Shown here piece by piece: positions 30,779 to 43,945 of a stretch of 64,000 nucleotides of DNA; the first letter of the stretch is position 1; every line of letters begins with the position of its first letter. The stretch covers positions 68,854,734 to 68,918,733 of the forward strand of contig CM057462.1 of the NCBI GenBank assembly GCA_030035585.1, in the 5' to 3' direction. The notes beneath the pieces were generated by a model that was not told the DNA's origin, did not search any database, and was given only the letters and a program-made list of their open reading frames with translations. Position numbers and translations under genes: made by a program. The stretch is from Dugong dugon (Eukaryota; Chordata; Mammalia; Sirenia; Dugongidae).

Positions 30779-31330
30779 TCATTCATTCAACAAACATTTA
30801 TCGAGCACCTACTATATGCCAGGCCTATTCTAGGAGTTGGTGACACAACAATGACCCAACAGACACAAAGCCCTTCGTTCATGAAGCTTACATTCCAGTT
30901 GGTAGACAGACAATATTCCAGATAGATAAGAAAAAATAGCATGTTAGACAGTGATAAGTGCCGAGGAGAAACATAAAAGAATAAAGAAAATAAAAGCAAT
31001 AAGGACAGGAGGATAGGTGGTACTGGGGGGTGTTGCCATTTTAGTCAGGGTGGCCAGGGAGACCTCACTGAGAAGATGAAATTTGAGTACATTCCTGAAG
31101 GAAAAGGAGGGAGGGAGCCTCACATATGATATCTGGGAGAAAAGCATTCCAGGCAAGAGCAAGCAAGCAAGCAGGGGAGCAGGAGGGGACAAAGTCAGAC
31201 AGGGCCTTAGAGATCATGCATGTGAGGACTTTGGCTGTTTCTGAGTGAAGCAGGCCACTGGAGGGACATTACCTGTGACATTCATTGCCTGCTCTACCTT
31301 GTAACAGGATCACTCTGGCTGCTGGGTTGA
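30779..31330 (-). repeat. L2 LINE 3' region
   Basis: TTCATTCATTCAACAAACAT, CACCTACTATATGCCAGGCC, ATGAAGCTTACATTCCAG, GATCACTCTGGCTGCTGGGT. Family placement within L2/CR1-type repeats is from memory. Confidence 0.6.
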
Positions 31331-32006
31331 GAATAGTCTGAAGTGGGATCATGGGGGGCCCACGCCTCGCCTCGTGTCTCTCCCTCAATACTCCTACCAT
31401 CCCCCTCATGCACACCCCCCACTGTCTAATGGACCTGACGGCCATTCAAATCCCCGCCTTCCAACCTTCATCACCACCCATATGAGCTGCCCAACAGCTC
31501 CTGCTCTGGGGACAGATTTCAACAGCCCTGTAAGGAGCCTGCCTTTCCACTTTAACTCCAAGGTATTTGATAAGACCCAGAACTAGAACAAAGACTCACA
31601 TAGGCAATGTTTAAAATGAGTAAGTTTTGTCTCCCCACCCCCACCCAAAAAGTTCCCTTCAAACCCCAAGGGAAGGGCAAAGGTAGGGGAAACATGGGCT
31701 CCCCTGCCGCAGCTCTGCCCAGGACAGCTGGGTGTGGGTCTTGCTGGGACCGGCCCCTCCTTGGGACCAGGAGAATAAATAAACCTCAGACACGTACAAG
31801 AAGAATACGCAGTCAATGAACCCTGCCAGGCCCCGTGTGCCCCCACTCCTCTGAGCACAGAGGACATGCTTGTAATGCCTTGCCAAAGTGGCAGGACAGG
31901 CGCCTGCACCCTCACGTCGTCACTGTCCCCCAGATTCCAGCCTGCCCCACAGTGGTCCGGCTGTCCTAACCTTTTCCTGAGGGGAAGGACCATCCACAGC
32001 TGCAAC

Positions 32007-32275
32007 ATCCAATGACTGAGCATTTGAAATGTGGGCAGTCGGAACTGAGACATGCTCTGAGTGTAAAATGCACATCAAATTTTCAAGACTTTGTAATAAA
32101 ATAAAAGACTATAGAATATCTCATTAACAATTTGTGTATTAAATGAAAATATTTAGGGGTTTAATAAAATATAGAGTAATATATTCATTTCACCTGTTTC
32201 TTTTTACTTTTTTTAACTATTAGAAAATCTTAAATTATTTACAAGGTTCGTTATATTTCAATTGGACGGCCCCGA
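32007..32275 (-). mobile_element. Ancient MER-type DNA transposon fragment (family uncertain)
   Basis: GCATTTGAAATGTGGGCAGT, ATCTCATTAACAATTTGTG, TTTCACCTGTTTCTTTTTAC, TATATTTCAATTGGACGGCC are the successive blocks of a common mammalian repeat whose name cannot be given with confidence. Confidence 0.5.
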
Positions 32276-32681
32276 ACAAGAGTTCTGACTGGCCCCCCAT
32301 CATCTCCATGGAACAACGCAAAGAGAAGCACAGGCAGGTCAAGCTGATGATGGAAAGGTAACTTTGGTTTTATTTTTCTTGTCTATTTCATTCATACTGG
32401 AAGGAGAGAAGCAAGAGGAGTTCCAAGGGGCTCAGGCTGGAGATGGTGACAGCCTGCTACCACCTCCAACCACCCACCCCCTCACCAATCCAGAGTGGTG
32501 TGTGGTGCCAGATTCATTTACTAGAAGCAGAGTTCTGGTCCTGTTATAATTCAGAACCCTCCATGGGCCCCTGACCCAGGCCAAATGCCTCATCGTGGCA
32601 TTCAAGGCCCCGTACAACCTGAGCCAAAGATGTCTTTCCAGCTTCATCTCACATGCTCCCTGCTGGGCACACCTGTCAGTT

Positions 32682-33225
32682 CATTCATTCATTCAATCAA
32701 TCATTCAACAAATATTTATTGATTACCTCCCATGTGCCAAGCACAGTGCTGGCTAGTGAGGTCACGATGATTAACAAAACACACCATCCCTTTACCTGTT
32801 GGGAACCATACGTCTAGTGGGGGATGACAGATAAGTAAATAAGAACAATTGCAGCATATTACAGAAAGAGCAGTTGTGAGGGACGCACAGGGGCTATGGG
32901 TACACGAAAGAGGCACCTAAGTCAGCCTGGAGATCAGGGAGGTCTTCCTGGAAGAGGTGACATCTTAGTTGAAAAATGCAAGTTGGCCAGACTGGGGCTG
33001 TGGGAGTGGTAAATATCCCAGGTGGGGAAACGCTTTGAGTTGAAAATCCAGAAGAGCAGAGGGCAAAGTGTGCAGAACTGACCAACATTCTTTCTGGCTA
33101 GAGGGCAGGGGCCAGTGGCAAACGACTGGCCTGGTGAGCTTGGCAGCCCCATGGAGACTTTATGAGCCTTGTGAAGGAGTGTCATGTTTATTCTGAAAGA
33201 ACTGGAAGTGTTTTAAGCTAGGGAG
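32682..33225 (-). repeat. L2 LINE 3' region
   Basis: CATTCATTCAATCAATC, TATTTATTGATTACC, CATGTGCCAAGCACAGTGC, GGAGGTCTTCCTGGAAGAGG are the inverted L2 end. Confidence 0.65.
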
Positions 33226-33411
33226 CTCCTGTTTCCCCATCAAATGCCTTTACCTCCCAGTTCCCTCATGTTCCACCTCCCCAGCCAATGGTCAAGCAAG
33301 ATCCATACAGGTGGGACAGGCTTACCAGTCAGGCATTTGAGGCTCTGGTGAAGGAGGAAGAACCAGGGGTTTGTGGGGGCTCCAGCCCAGGGGAAACAGC
33401 CAAGGGATGTG

Positions 33412-33815
33412 GCTACTGGGGCTGGGATTGGGGGTGAGCAAGTGTTGGAATTTGGGGCTGAGGCTGTGTTTGGAGTTGGAGCTGGGTTTTGGGGGCTGGA
33501 GGTGAAGTTGGGGTCTAAGACCTAAGTCTGGAATTTGGAGGTGGGGTTGGGATAAGGAGTTGGAGCTGAGGTTTCAAGCCAGATCTGGGGCTGGAATTCG
33601 GAGATAGGGCTGGAATTTGATTTGGAAATAGTATAGATTGGAATTTGAGGTTCAAGGTTGGAGGTGGGATTTGGGATAGGAGCTGGGATTGAAGCTACAA
33701 ATCCTAGTTAGGGTTTGAAACCACAGCTGGAGCTGGGCGCTGAGTTTGGGATTGGTGTTTGGGGCTGGAGGTAAGGCTAGAAGTTGGGCTTGGAGCTGGG
33801 GCCCAGGCTCTAGGG
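33412..33815 (+). repeat. G-rich degenerate tandem array
   Basis: About 400 bases built from variants of GGGCTGGAGTTGGGATTTG. Strong strand bias: G and T dominate the plus strand, C is rare until 33800. It ends about 100-300 bases before the candidate TMEM125 first exon. Confidence 0.8.
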
Positions 33816-33899
33816 CAGACAGACAACATTCCTCCTGCTGCCCAGGTCTGGGAATTGTGTTCTGAGCCCTAACAGCAGGTGACAGAAGCCCCTCCCTTC

Positions 33900-34106
33900 C
33901 CAGGAATGCCTCTGCCCAGCAGAAGGAGTATTGACTGCCACGTCAGCCAGTCGGCTCAGGCCTTGTTCTGCAAACACCTGTTGATCTCCCTCCCCTCCAG
34001 GCTCACCTGCGTGCAGGTTAGGTGAGTGAAGCGTCCCCAGAAACGGAGCTGGAGCGCCCCACCAGCCCTGCCTGCTCGGATCGCATTCAGCACGTCTGGA
34101 CTTCTC
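33900..34106 (+). other. TMEM125: Candidate first (noncoding) exon of TMEM125
   Basis: Non-repetitive GC-rich sequence ending in a consensus donor, CTTCTC then GTGAGTG at 34107. It lies 1.9 kb upstream of the coding exon and contains CACCTG and CACGTC motifs. The start is arbitrary. Transcript data would be needed; the splice-donor pattern is the only direct evidence. Confidence 0.35.
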
Positions 34107-35548
34107 GTGAGTGCCCCATAGCCCCCCGCCCCCATCGCCCCCACCTTCCCCACTGGCCCTTTCCCTAGCAACCTCCACCCCTCCCCCGACCGGCCTCGCT
34201 GTCCCAGCACACCTGTGCAAGCACTTCCAGACCAGCGAAGTCACAGCCCGGGGAATGCTGGGACTGACTCCAGGGGCCCTTCCCACGGCCCTTCCCTCAC
34301 CTACCTTCTGGGGCATCTGAACAAGACCCGCCCTGCTTGTATTGAGTAGCCCCTGCAGAGGAGTCATGGAGGCTGGAAACCTCATCAGGGGTGTAACCTG
34401 TGTAAGGCCAAGTAGTCATGTTCCTGGAATGATCCAGGGCCTGTGTCCTAGGTATAAAGCAGGAGTCCTATCCTGAATTGGAGGGAGCGACGTCTAGTCT
34501 ATTTATTCAGAAACCATTTGTTGAGCGTCTATACAGGCTCTAGGCCCCTTTGGGAATTCTGAAATGAAGATGTCAAATGACTCAGCCCCACCCCTCAAGA
34601 TAAATATTATTGTCTTCCTTTTTCAGATAAGGAGACTGAGGCTCTAGGAGGTAAACTAATCAGGCTTCCCTGACCCTCCCCTGCTCCGCTGGGCTCCCAA
34701 CCCACAGCCCAGCACTAACCTCAGGGAACAAGACCAGCCCTTCTGGCTGTCTCTTGCTTTCAGCTGGGGCTCCTTGAGGGCAGGGACCTCGTCTGCTTTA
34801 TTTTTCCCAGTGTGAGTCATGGTGGTGGTCTCCAGAGGGCCTATTAAATGCGTAACCATTGTTAGGTCCCTCGCCCAAGTTGCCACTGGTGCTAAGGACT
34901 GGAGCTTCAGTTCAAATCCAGAGCCCTCCTTTGTCCTCGGCACCACTTTAGAGAAGTCACAGAGGAGGGTGGAGAAGGGTGGGGGAGGGGAGGAGCAGTG
35001 AGGAAATGGAGGGAAGGGTGAAGAGGCAGGAAGTCATAGGGATAAGAGCAGGGAAGGAATGGAGAAGTGTTGAGAGGTGAAGTCCTCAAGGTGTGGATTA
35101 GATATGGCAGAAGGAGAAGGAGGCATCCCACGCAGTCGGCTCACAGCATTCAGACTTGGGTGGCTGAGACGGTGGGGAGGCCAGCACTGAAGTGAGGCAT
35201 GTAGGAGGAGAAGCAGGTTTGGTGTAGATGACAAGCTTGGGTTGGGACTTGTTGCTTCAAAGGTGACTATGGGACATTAAGGTGATAATTGACTTTATTG
35301 GTCTGGAGCTCAGGAGAGATGCAGGTTCGAGAGTGATTTGGGACCCGTCAGCTTCTATTGCTGCAGTTGAGGTTGTGAGAGTGAATGGGATGTTAGGGGA
35401 GGGCAGGTGTCAGGGGTCAGATCCTAACCCATAGAGAAGGAGGAGAAGGTCCGTAGGTAAGAGAGAAGACTCAAGGGTCAGACTGCTGGCTCCAGAAGAG
35501 TTAAGTCATAAGCCCCTCTCCCTCCCCACTGCCTCCCCACCCCCCCAG

Positions 35549-35574
35549 GAGCCAACAGTGACAGCTGAGGCCAT
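35549..35574 (+). other. TMEM125: Candidate 26-base noncoding exon of TMEM125
   Basis: A C-rich tract and CAG (ending 35548) precede GAGCCAACAGTGACAGCTGA; the donor is GTGAGT at 35575. Both splice sites are strong and in the right order before the coding exon. Confidence 0.35.
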
Positions 35575-35903
35575 GTGAGTCTGATCCTGAATGAGGCTTT
35601 ATCTCTAGCTGTTCATCCCATCATCCTCCGTGGCACCAGCTTCCTCGGCCAGCTGGGATGGGACAGGCATCTGAGAGAGCCGGAGCCAGAGAGGTCAGGG
35701 GCTGGGCAAGGGGGATTCCCTGGGTGTGTGGGGGAGTGGGGGAGGGTGCCTTATGGGGAAAGGGAGCTTTCCTGGGGTATTGGGGAGAGAGCTTTCCCAG
35801 GGGGTATTCCAGGGGACACTGGGGGGGATTCCCAAGGCTCCCAGGAGGGAACATGAGGGACAGGCGGGCTGGAGCAGTGACAACTGTGATTCCCTCCCTG
35901 CAG

Positions 35904-35967
35904 GTCATGGTGATCATACCCTGGACTGTGAGAGGAACAGAACTGTGGGCCTCTAGCTGCCAAGCAG
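35904..35967 (+). other. TMEM125: Candidate 64-base noncoding exon of TMEM125
   Basis: Acceptor TTCCCTCCCTGCAG ending 35903 and donor GTGGTG at 35968. Together with the exon acceptor at 36040 it could splice straight to the coding exon. Confidence 0.3.
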
Positions 35968-36030
35968 GTGGTGGGGGCACCAGGCCATGAACCACGGCCT
36001 CTAGCCCCTGACGCTGACCCTCTGCCCTGA

Positions 36031-36708
<678 letters not shown>

Positions 36709-36771
36709 CAGAGCCAAGCCCGAGTCCTCCTTCCCAGCAACCTGCCTCAGCATCCACAGAACATCGGGGCA

Positions 36772-36792
36772 TGAGTGAGTGAGTGAGTGAGT
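36772..36792 (+). repeat. TGAG tetranucleotide microsatellite
   Basis: Five perfect TGAG units in the TMEM125 3'UTR. Confidence 0.9.
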
Positions 36793-37164
36793 ATGTAGGG
36801 GACGGTGAGCATATGTGAAGGTATCTATGTCCCTAGGACTGTGTCAGGCCTGCTGTGGACTTGTGTGGGTGTGTGACTAAGAGTCCAGTTGTGTCCACAC
36901 ATCCACACCATGGGAAGGTGAGTGTGTGTCTCCTTGGAACTGGGTTCTTGTGTCCCTGAAACTGTCAGAGTCTGCCTGTCTGTGTCTGGTGTCTCTAGAC
37001 AGAGAAGTGTCTGGGATCCACAGATTCTTGACCCTTATTGTCAACATCCCTCAAATCCAACCCTGCCCTGTAATGCCCATCAGGAATTTGCACAGAAGTG
37101 ACTGTTGCCCCACCCCAGAGACAGCCCCAGTGACCCTTCACTGAGGAAGGTAACAAGCAGCAAA

Positions 37165-37365
37165 GTAGAAAGAACATAGGCTACAGAATGTGACAGGCCT
37201 GCATTGGAATCCCGCCTCTACCACTTAGCAGTTGGAGGACCTCAGTTTCTGGAGGTTCATGGTCATGGTGATCTACTGTGAGCATTAAATGAGATCATAT
37301 ATGGGAGGACTGGGCATGTGGCAGATGTGCAATAAAAATGGTGGCTGCTATTGTTACTGTCATTA
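37165..37365 (+). repeat. MIR SINE supplying the TMEM125 poly(A) signal
   Basis: AACATAGGCTACAGAATGTG, GGAATCCCGCCTCTACC, CACTTAGCAGTTGG, CTCAGTTTCTGG, GTGAGCATTAAATGAGATC and GTGCAATAAAAATGG give full MIR order. Confidence 0.8.
37331..37336 (+). terminator. Candidate TMEM125 polyadenylation signal
   Basis: AATAAA in the MIR 3' end, 623 bases after the stop codon. It is the first canonical hexamer downstream; use is inferred. Confidence 0.5.
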
Positions 37366-38639
37366 CCTCACCCCCTCACCTCAAAGACCCTTCCCCTCAC
37401 CCCACCCCTCCCAAAGTTAACTCTTTGCTCCTGTGTCAGGCTTATAAAAGGTGCCTTGAAGGGCTCCTCATTCAGGCCTGTGGTTTCTCTTCTTAGGGAA
37501 CAAGAAGGTAGAGGGGAGATGGGTGAGGGGACGCCCAGCTTGGGGAGGCGGTGGGTTTCGGGTCACAGGGAGAATAGCATTCAGCGTGGAGGACTTGATT
37601 CCTTCGCATTTGTTCATGAGCTGGCCCAAGAGGAGACCTTAAGTATTGGGGTCTTATCAGCTGGCTTCTCTGGAGATTGTCTCTCCCTTCATCTGTGTTC
37701 CCTTTGGCTGATTCCCCTGAGGGTAACTGGGGGGCTGCAGCTGCCTACCCCACCTTTGAAACCAGAACATCCTGGGTCTACGTGGTTGCTGAACCAACTG
37801 GCCCAGTTCTGGGCTCCTGGGCTCGGGAGGGTGTCTGAAACCCACTTGGGCTGTAAGAGTCACTTCCTGCTTAGAGTCAGCACCCGAAGGGATCTTCCCT
37901 TCTGTGGTGCAGTGGTACTTCCAGGGTGGCAATGGTAAAGTCCCACTGGATGCAGTGCTCAAAAGCATTGACTACTATTTCATCACTTCCTGCTTCACAA
38001 GGTGCAGATGACATAAAGCCCCATGAAGAATACCAAGAGAGGCAGGAAAATGAGATATGTCTCCTAAGAGATATTAAACACAGGGCTACAGAAGAGCTGA
38101 CAAGAGAAAATTGCTTTCAGCTGACAAAATCAAGGACGTCTCCTGAAGAAAATGCCAAGTTGATGGATGAGGGGAAGGGCATTGCAAACTGAGGGCTTAT
38201 AAAATGTACTTTGAAGGGCTCTGGAGCAGACACAGAGAGCACTGGGCATGTTCCAGAACATCCAGTACAATAGAAACCTCTCCCCTGAGTATTTCACGGG
38301 CACCTCATACTCCACATATTCAAAATTTAATCCCTCTCCTCTATCTTGGAATAGCTCTTTTGTCTTATCTAGGGGTGCCACCATTCACCCAAGCACCTAG
38401 ACTTTGGGGTGATCTGAGACTATGCCTTCTCTATCTCCTCACCCTGTGTCCAATAATCAAATTACCAACTCCTGCTGATTTCCCTCATAAATATTCATTG
38501 AATCCATCCCTTTATGCCCACTACCTAGACAGGACCCACTGTGTCTTTGCCTGGGTTGTAAAGCAACCTCTCTACTTTTGCTCCTGTCTCCTCCTAAATC
38601 CACACCCTACACATGTCCCCCACCACCACCACACACACA

Positions 38640-39105
38640 CACATATTCAGCCAGGGCGATCATCCTAAAATGTAAATCTACCTTAAAATCCTTGTGTGGT
38701 TTCCCACCTCTTCAAGGATAAAGTCAGGACTTCCAAACATGATTTGGTCTTTTTTCCCACAAAGCGCCATGAGCAGGCACACTGTGAACTCTCCTTGTTC
38801 TCTTGCCTTTCCCAGCCTTTATGTGTATTGTTCTCTTGGCCTTCTTAGCCTCCAAGACAATTCTCTGGGGAGCCACAGTCTCAGGAGTCTTCTCTCTTCC
38901 CCTAGTGAGTTGCCTCTTCTCTACACCCATAGCACCCTCAATTGTGGACACCAGTCCGCAATTATCTTTGTGCCTGTCTCCTTAACCAGGTGGCGAGTGT
39001 TCTTGGCAGGGTTTGGGTCTTGCGCATCTGTGTATCTCTAGTTCCCAACATGGGCCTGACACATAGTAAGTTCTTTGTTGGATTAGCTAATGAATGGATG
39101 GATGA
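38640..39105 (+). repeat. L2 LINE fragment
   Basis: TTCAAGGATAAAGTCAGGAC, TGTGTATTGTTCTCTTGGCC and, at the end, GGGCCTGACACATAGTAAGT and GAATGGATGGATGAAG. Confidence 0.65.
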
Positions 39106-42100
39106 AGGACACTGGCTTGGTCAGATGGCAGTGTATGTGCATGGAGAAGTCCACCTATAGTTGGGAAGGGTAGAAAAGTTGACCCACTGTCTACTGTAGG
39201 CCTGGAACCTTTTCCTCCTCAGGCCCTATGCTTTCTGCTCCAGAAATACTGGCTCTTCCTGGGTTCCCAAGAGGGGCCTATCATTATCACCAACTCCTAG
39301 GCCTTTAGTGGATCATAGATGCCTCTCTATCCTGTAATATGGGGGAAATTCCTTTTTCTTTTTGGCTGACACAGGGCTAGAGTCTTTCACAATATTTCTT
39401 TGAAGAAACTAGGGAAAACAGAAACACAGAGGCCTAGAAGATGGGAAAGGGGAAGGGTCACATAGCACAAATTTCTGGTTGAGAAGCTACTGTAGGCAAA
39501 GCCAGCGTCAGGCTCTCCTAGCAAGGATGCTAGATGAAGAATATGGTTCATGCCCCCAGAGGGCCTATTCCATAGTGTAGTGGAAGTCGGCACCTATACA
39601 CCCAGCTAAAATAGGAAGCAGGTGGTGGTAAGAGCCGGGTGGGGGCACAGGCAGAGCAGAAATGCTTCTACCTTCCCAAACACTAAAGCAAACTTCCCAC
39701 TACCTCCTGCCTTCAGCTTGCTTGCTCAAATCAGCTCACTGAACCCATGTTGGTCCACATGGCACCCGCTGGTCCACTGGCCCCTCTGCTATTTCTTTCT
39801 AAAGCCTCCCTTTCTTATCATCTGTTAAGATTCTATGACCCATCATTTCACCCAGTCCTTGACAGAGTCCTCAGCCCCTTCGCTCACTGCCCTTTGGTCC
39901 ACCCTCCCAGTAAAATCCCCTCCATAGGTGGATTACACTCATTTGCCTTCACTGCACCTGCCCACATGCAGTCAGCAGTTATGGGAGAAATCCGCACCGC
40001 CAGGCAGCCTGGTGTCCCCTTGAATCTCGCATTACTAGTCTCAACCGGGTCCACAGCGCTGCTCACCAATCACACTGCATTTCCCTGGTAAGCTGTCTCT
40101 CCTGCTCCCAAAGTGGCCCTCAAGTTCCCACCACTCCTCTCACCACCCACTCTCTGCAGATGACTTAACCTCCCACTTCAGAGATAAAATGAGGGCTATA
40201 TGACAAACTCTTCACCTTCTCCCACCGAGTCTCTCCTTCTTTCCTCCTGTTTGTCACATGGCCTTGTCAGCCCAGCTGAAGAATCTGGACTTTGTCCAAA
40301 GGACACTGAGGAGCATGGAAAGGTTTTAATCAGGGGAGTACTGCAGTCAGAATTTGGGACTTGCTGGTTGCAGTTTAAAGCTGGGCATTGGCTTTAACTA
40401 GGATAAAAAGAATAAGAAGAAGTGACCAAACAGCCCAGAAGAAGTGCCATCCCAGCTGGCCCTGAGGGATGAACTGGGTAGCCATGCTAGAGTGGTCAGG
40501 AAGAGTATCCCAGAAAGAAAGAAGAGTATGAGCAAAGACCTAGAGACAAGAGGCACTTGATTCCTTTGAGGAACCATAAAGAGTTTGTGTAGCTGAAACA
40601 TGGCATATTTGCCAGGGAGAGGCAAGTGGTAAGGCTGCAGGCACTTGGCCAGTCCCAGAGGCTCCTTAATGGGGCAAGGGGAGATATTTTCTTAAGGCCA
40701 AGAGGATGCCAGTGAAGGCTTTTAATCAGAGGAATGGCCTGGTCAGAACTGTGTCTTAGGAGAATCCCACTGCCTGCAGTGAAGATAAATAATTGGAAGA
40801 AGCAACAATGGAGGCTGGGAAACCAGTTGGGAGATTTATGCCATAGCCCAGGTGTGAGATGATGGGGGGTTAAACTAGGAGGAGGCTGTTAGGATAGAGT
40901 GAAAGAAATAGACTCAATGGATGTTTAAAAGATGGGATTGACGGGACTTTGTGACTGATTGGAGCAGCTTTTTAAAATGGAGAGATGTGATCAGTTAAAT
41001 GTTAATAGAAAGAGAGGTTGAAGATACAAGTTAGAGAAGAGTCCATTCTTATAGCAATGTCCCTGAGCAGGGGGAGGCAGGCAGGTCCAGGGCACAAGAT
41101 TGGGTTTACAATTCCATTTTTGATAGGAGAGAAGGAAGAATGTGGACACAGGTATGTTTGTGAGTTTTGTAGCAGGAATTGAGAAAGGTCGTGGCCCACA
41201 GCTATCCCCTCTGCAAGGCAGAGGTGATTTTAAAGGGCTGCTATTGAGAGTGGTAGAGGGATTAGACCCCAAAAAATAGCAAGATTGCTAGGAGTTTTGA
41301 GAGCCCCCGTGAGGCTGGAGACCAGGCAGTAACAGAAGTACCTGCCCTGGTGATGGTGTGTTTTTGTCAACAGCACCAAGAGGCCAGGGAAGGGTTGGTT
41401 TCAGGTTGGGTTTCACCAGAAGGGTGCAAAGGTGGAACAACGGGGAAGGTAAGTTGAGAATATTGGCAAGAGAGAGTTTGACATAATATACCCTGAACTC
41501 CAAACCAGTATTGGGTGAAGACAAGACAAGAGGGGATTGATGAGAGACAGAGTAGAGTCATCTGGACCTGGAAGCTCCCATGGGGTTACAGGTCAGATGT
41601 AGAGAGAGAGAAACTTGCCACATGTTTGTCTAGGGCTTAACAGTCAAACTCTAGGGCCTCAGCCATGTCTTCTAGCTACTCGGCTAGAGTATGTTCCAGA
41701 AATGCCAAATCTAGTCCAGTCCAGGTGGTCCTTAGTCATACCTAGTCACACCCCACATGAAGCATCAGGCCTCCTGGTAACATTCAGTTCTCACTAGAGA
41801 AGCCTCCTCTAGGCCCCTGCGGCACCAGCACATGCCCCTCACACTCAACTTCCTGTACAAGGACAGGGGCTGCTGCTTGACTGTTCTCTAAAGTTTGTGA
41901 AGTTCTACCCTCAAGGCCTGCTCTCCCAAACCTGGAGCCTGCACTCTGAAACTTATTGACACCAATTCACTCCTGGCAGGGGAGTGGAGGTGCCAGCCCA
42001 GGCAGGGTGGGAACAAGCCCAACAATCAAGAGGTTCCTTCCCTGAGTTTGATCGTTACTTCAGGGTAAGACAATGGCATTATTGCTGGGTGAAGTGGCAA

Positions 42101-43945
42101 GTGGCGGTTAACTTGTTTGAGCCTCTCAACTTCCTAGTCTATCAAATGGGGGTGGGGGTGCTGTAAAGAAGTGCTAGAACAACGTATATCATTAGTGCTC
42201 TAATTGTTGTTTTTGTTATATTCTACACAATATCAGAGATTCTAATTAAAGTCATTTGCTGCCCTGACAGGGTCTTCCAACCTGAGTCCTGGGAAACAGA
42301 CATCCAAATTCCCAGCAGGGAAGTTAATAAGGCTTGGCAAGCTCCTCCATCAGGATCAAGACTAGTCTGTTATTGGGGGTGGGCTGAAGCTGGGAGCTAC
42401 TGCCCTGGAGGAGCCCACAGGGATTACAGCTAGTACTTGCAGAGCACTTGCTCTGTTCTAGTTTACATATATTAAATCATTTAAGCCTTCTAACAATCAT
42501 GTGAGGGAAGTACCACTAACACCCCAGCTTACTGAGAAGAAATTGAGGCACTGGAGGGTTAAATAACTTGCCCAAGATCACAAAGCTCATAAGTGGGAGA
42601 GCCAGGATTTCAATCCAGGCAGCCTGTGTTCTTAACTCACTTTGCTGCTCTGCCATGTGGTTTGTAGACAATTCATGTCTATAGTTTGTATAAACCCCTG
42701 TCTTTGGCATCCACACAAGAACAAGGGATGTGACCTTCCTTGTCTTTGGGAGCAACAGGACGAGGCAGCTGGGAAGCTGGGTTGTCCTCCACAGTCAGGC
42801 TGGGGAGGAGTTCCAAGGATGGAGAAGGTGGTGGCAGCTGCTGAGGAGGAGAGGAGGGGCACAGAGGTGGGGGCAGATGCAGGCTGGGGTCCAGGACCTG
42901 AAGCCAGAAGAGGGCAGAACAGAGAGGGATCTGGCTGAGCCCAGCATCCCCAGTCTTTTGAGCCTGTGGGCCCAGATCATGCTCCCTCCTTGGGCCTGTG
43001 GCCAGGCATACTGGGCATAGTGGGAACAGGCTCCCTCCCAGGATTCTGCTTCTCATGACAGGGTCCAAGTTTCTCAGGACTTCAGGGCCCTGCTCAGCCA
43101 GGCTTGCCGCCCAGTGGCCAAATCTGTGATGAAGCCCCACGTTTCAGACCTTTGTTGGGTGCTGGGCTCAGGAAAGGTGGCTGCTAATCTGGTATGAGGC
43201 CCTTACCTTCTCCTGGGTCCTTCGGAGGGTCTGGCTCAGGTCCCAAAGAATATGTAAAAACAAGGACAGCTAAACTGTTCTCCTGCACAAAACTGAAGGT
43301 AGGGTGGGCCCCTCCATAGTGGGGACTGGGGGTCAGGGTACAGGGCTATGAGGGCAGGGGACAGGCCCAAACAGGTTTGAGCAGCCTTTCCCTCAGAGGC
43401 CAGGATAAGCCACCTGCCCTTAGGTCTGCTGCTCTGGGGCATCCTCCAGGATCTCAGGCTGTGGCAACCTCTCCTGCTTTCCCAGACATAGGGCTTTCCC
43501 AGGCCGCTGGGGTCAGATAATCTCTGGACAATTGCTGGGGTTGGAGCTGTGTAAGCTGGACTCCCCTCCTCTCTGGCTGCTTCTCCCCAGTCTCCCCTCC
43601 CAGGTCGCCTCTGCTGACAATGCCCCAGACGTCAGTGTTCCCCTATTCAGCCCTCAGTGCCTCCTGTCACTCTGCTCCTCTCCCTGATGATCCATCCACT
43701 CCCAAGTCTCAATTATCCTATCGCTGCTCATTCCCAAGCCATGTCTGCAGACCTGACTTCTCTCCTGTTGAGTCCAGCTGTCCCTGGGAATCACCCCCTG
43801 GAAGTTCCACATCCAACATGGAATCCTCATTCCCCAAAAACCTGCTCCTCCTCAATTCACCCAGCCACCCAAGCCAGAAACCAGGGAGGCTTCGTTGACT
43901 CCCTCTCGTACTCCCCCATGTCCAAACAGTCAACTCTGTCTCCTA

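Larger units (their letters stand above)
23756..33885. other. Intergenic region CFAP57-TMEM125
   Basis: About 10 kb without a recognised gene. Mostly L2, HAL1/L1-like and SINE relics, with a DNA-transposon-like segment near 32007-32275. 23760-24940 and 28200-30390 showed no feature that could be named. Confidence 0.75.
36709..37355 (+). other. TMEM125: TMEM125 3'UTR (proposed)
   Basis: About 650 bases from the stop codon to just past AATAAA at 37331-37336. Includes a TGAG repeat at 36772-36792 and a terminal MIR. No earlier canonical AATAAA was found. Confidence 0.5.

Noticed and set aside
33810..34385. 191-codon minus-strand frame
   Set aside because: GC-rich sequence, no family resemblance, G/R/A-rich composition; overlaps the candidate TMEM125 first exon on the other strand.
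42679..43140. Overlapping long frames on both strands
   Set aside because: No recognisable domain, no splice structure, and both strands open equally, as in chance GC-rich sequence.
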